From contig CBDBUY010000002.1 of assembly GCA_965212145.1 (NCBI GenBank), forward strand, positions 1 through 64,000: a stretch of DNA of 64,000 bases. The letters run 5' to 3'. Positions 62,310 to 64,000 of this stretch are shown here, piece after piece (position 1 is the stretch's first letter; each line of letters begins with the position of its first letter). Under the pieces are notes generated by a model that was not told the origin of the DNA, made no database searches, and saw only the letters and a program-made list of their open reading frames with translations. Origin of the DNA: JAAEPI01 sp965212145 (GTDB lineage Bacteria; Bacteroidota; Bacteroidia; Cytophagales; Cyclobacteriaceae). The position numbers and the translations under genes are program-made.

Positions 62310-63298
62310 GCGTTAAAATTACTAAGAAGCTCTTTGGCGGCCTTATTTTCAAGTCTTGGTCCAAATTTAGAAACGACTGCTGCCGCTGCTTTATTGGCCA
62401 GTTTTCCTGACTCTTCGTGGCTCAGGCCATTAGTCAAGCCATATAGAAAGGCGCCCGCAAACATATCCCCCGCTCCGGTTGTATCGACAGCCTTGGCTGG
62501 CACTCCAGGTACGTCAATTTTATTTTGTCCATCCCAGATCAGAGCTCCTTGTGCACTTCTTGTGATCACAAATTCATTCGCATGATTTTTCAGTGCTTCA
62601 AATGCATCATTGGAATTTTCAGTTCCAGTAAAGAGCATGGCCTCTTCTTCATTGGCAAACAATAAATCAAGCCCTCCGCTTACGGCTTCTTTGCTTTGGT
62701 CGGCGAAGAACTTCACCATTGCTGGGTCGGAAAACGTGTAAGCGATTTTTACACCGTATTTTTTGGCCAATTTTTTCACTTTCTGGATAGCCGGAATACC
62801 TGTGGGGGAGGAAACCAAATAACCCTCTATGTAAACGTACTGGGCCATTTCTAATTCGCTCTCCATGACTTCATTTTCAGACAGATCTGCAGTGATGCCT
62901 AAGTGAGTATTCATTGTCCTTTCCGCATCAGGTGTGACCATGACCAGACATTTACCTGTGGTACCGAATGGAAGTTCGGAGAGATTCGTCCTCAGTCCTA
63001 GCTGATCCATTTCTTCCTTGTAGAGCAGTCCATCCTTGTCACGGGCCACTTTACAGGTGTAGAAACCTTTCCCCCCAAATTGTGAAAGCGCGATCATGGA
63101 GTTTGCCGCCGAGCCGCCACTTTGCTTTTTCTTGATTTTTCCGTGTGCTGCTTCCACCAGGCGCTCTTGGCGGTCTTCATCCACCAAGGTCATCAATCCT
63201 TTCTCCACCTCATGATTTTTTAGGAAATCATCGTTGATTTCGATTTCATAGTCAACCAGGGCATTTCCAATGCCAAACACATCATAAAATTTCTTCAT
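62306..63298 (-). CDS. PfkB family kinase, adenosine-kinase-like
   Basis: 330 residues. PfkB fold: DVFGIGNALVDYEIEIND start, KKQSGGSAANSMIALSQFGGKG (substrate loop), and DTTGAGDMFAGAFLYGL with the catalytic Asp. The overall pattern is that of the adenosine kinase-like group common in Bacteroidota; the substrate could be adenosine or another nucleoside or sugar. It begins 1 bp after the stop of the phosphodiesterase gene and its stop overlaps the start of the amidase gene by 4 bp. Confidence 0.85.
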   Translation of the reverse strand: MKKFYDVFGIGNALVDYEIEINDDFLKNHEVEKGLMTLVDEDRQERLVEAAHGKIKKKQSGGSAANSMIALSQFGGKGFYTCKVARDKDGLLYKEEMDQLGLRTNLSELPFGTTGKCLVMVTPDAERTMNTHLGITADLSENEVMESELEMAQYVYIEGYLVSSPTGIPAIQKVKKLAKKYGVKIAYTFSDPAMVKFFADQSKEAVSGGLDLLFANEEEAMLFTGTENSNDAFEALKNHANEFVITRSAQGALIWDGQNKIDVPGVPAKAVDTTGAGDMFAGAFLYGLTNGLSHEESGKLANKAAAAVVSKFGPRLENKAAKELLSNFNA

Positions 63299-63299
63299 G

Positions 63300-64000
63300 T
63301 TATTTCGTTCGATTTGGGTAATCTGTGATTATGCCGTCCACTCCCCACTCCAACAACCGATCCATGTCCGGTCGTTCGTTTACTGTCCATGGGATTACTT
63401 TCATTCCGGCATTTTGAAGCTCTTTCACCACTTCAGAGGAGAGGAGCATATAGTCACAGCTGTATATTTCAGGCATAAAGCCCAGCGAATCAATATTTTC
63501 ATTCCAATAGAGGTCATTTTCAATTAACAAGGCCAAAGTGACATTCGGGTAATTGTTGTTAAAATATTGAAGTACTCTAAAATCAAAAGATTGGATAGTC
63601 ACGCGACTCCAATCGAGATTTTCATTAACCAGGTCATAGACCAGATTTGAGAATTTAGGGACGCTGGGGTGATAAATGTTGTCAGCATCTTCACGCGACT
63701 TGATTTCCAAATTGTAGTTCACCAACGGTAAGCTTTTATCCGTCAAATAGCTTTCAACAGCGTCAATAACATCCTTCAGCAAAGGCTTAGAAACGGCCAT
63801 TTTTTTCTGTTCCGGAAATCGAGGATGTATCCGCAGACCCACATCAAATTTGGCAACCTGCTCGTAGGTCATTTTATAAATATTGTACTTCATCGCATCT
63901 TCGTCGGGAAAGCGATAATTATTGGAATCAATTGCGATTTCCGCATTCATGTAGGGCTCATGACTCACCAAAACCTGAGAATCTGCGGTTATGGCTAGGT
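63300..64000 (-). CDS. Glycerophosphodiester phosphodiesterase family protein, 5' end outside the window
   Basis: The frame runs to the window end without a stop or a good start, so only the last 233 residues or so are seen. LAITADSQVLVSHEPYMN matches the metal-binding strand V-S-H-E/D-P of the GDPD TIM barrel; then NYNLEIKSRED (the conserved ExK), VTIQSFDFRVLQYF and IPWTVNERPDMDRLLEWGVDGIITDYPNRTK, all GDPD hallmarks. Such enzymes split glycerophosphodiesters to glycerol-3-phosphate and an alcohol. It heads the leftward group with the PfkB kinase (1-bp gap). Confidence 0.9.
   Translation of the reverse strand, partial: LAITADSQVLVSHEPYMNAEIAIDSNNYRFPDEDAMKYNIYKMTYEQVAKFDVGLRIHPRFPEQKKMAVSKPLLKDVIDAVESYLTDKSLPLVNYNLEIKSREDADNIYHPSVPKFSNLVYDLVNENLDWSRVTIQSFDFRVLQYFNNNYPNVTLALLIENDLYWNENIDSLGFMPEIYSCDYMLLSSEVVKELQNAGMKVIPWTVNERPDMDRLLEWGVDGIITDYPNRTK

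Overview
The window looks like chromosomal DNA of a member of the Bacteroidota, most likely a marine member of the Cytophagales or a near relative. The grounds are: type IX secretion system (T9SS) cargo with both kinds of C-terminal sorting domain, a PorP/SprF protein beside a PorE-like OmpA protein, an ECF sigma factor paired with an anti-sigma/TonB fusion, families typical of the phylum (DUF4382, DUF4834, DUF2480, DUF6970), NqrF, an AccD without zinc-finger cysteines, and several TAnnTTTG-type -7 promoter elements. No tRNA, rRNA, CRISPR array, insertion sequence, prophage or plasmid gene was seen.

Layout. 1-10941: the 3' part of a giant surface protein made of near-identical 291-bp Ig-like repeats (about 21 units in view), then two 99-residue repeats, a calcium-binding TSP3 block and a type B (CHU_C) sorting domain, followed at once by a PorP/SprF protein and a PorE-like TPR/PD40/OmpA protein. 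11100-17700: a compact signalling module with a hybrid histidine kinase and a sigma-54 response regulator, flanked by a DUF4382 lipoprotein gene and by envelope and coiled-coil genes. The first gene on each side has upstream a shared dyad (TTTCTC-N5-GAGAAA) and a -24/-12-like promoter. 17700-30800: TRIC channel, queG, mscL, a split hybrid two-component pair (beta-propeller sensor kinase plus REC-HK-REC-AraC protein), ruvB, a DUF4834 protein, accD, nqrF, an arginase-like protein and a PspC protein. 30800-35500: aminotransferase, heptose-7-phosphate kinase, prmC, then an ECF sigma and anti-sigma/TonB pair.

35500-53100: accessory envelope and secreted proteins: a Calx-beta protein, two CRTAC1-type FG-GAP paralogues and a vanadium-type haloperoxidase (all three with T9SS type A tails), a von Willebrand A protein, a DUF6970 lipoprotein, a TPP-riboswitch-controlled TonB-dependent receptor with a NadR-like kinase, an M28 peptidase, a PD40 lipoprotein and a WD40 protein. 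53100-64000: a leftward housekeeping run (rpmH, rnpA, S41 protease, tsaB, DUF2480), an M16 peptidase pair with one active and one inactive partner, and a leftward set of a GDPD-family phosphodiesterase (cut by the window end), a PfkB kinase, a CHAP/NlpC-like amidase and a sulfatase-modifying-factor domain fused to a glucosaminidase-like domain.

The candidates most worth following are the perfectly homogenised repeat array with its disrupted edge, the kinase/sigma-54 module with matching dyads, the SUMF1-glucosaminidase protein beside an amidase, and the terminator that contains the start codon of the next gene.
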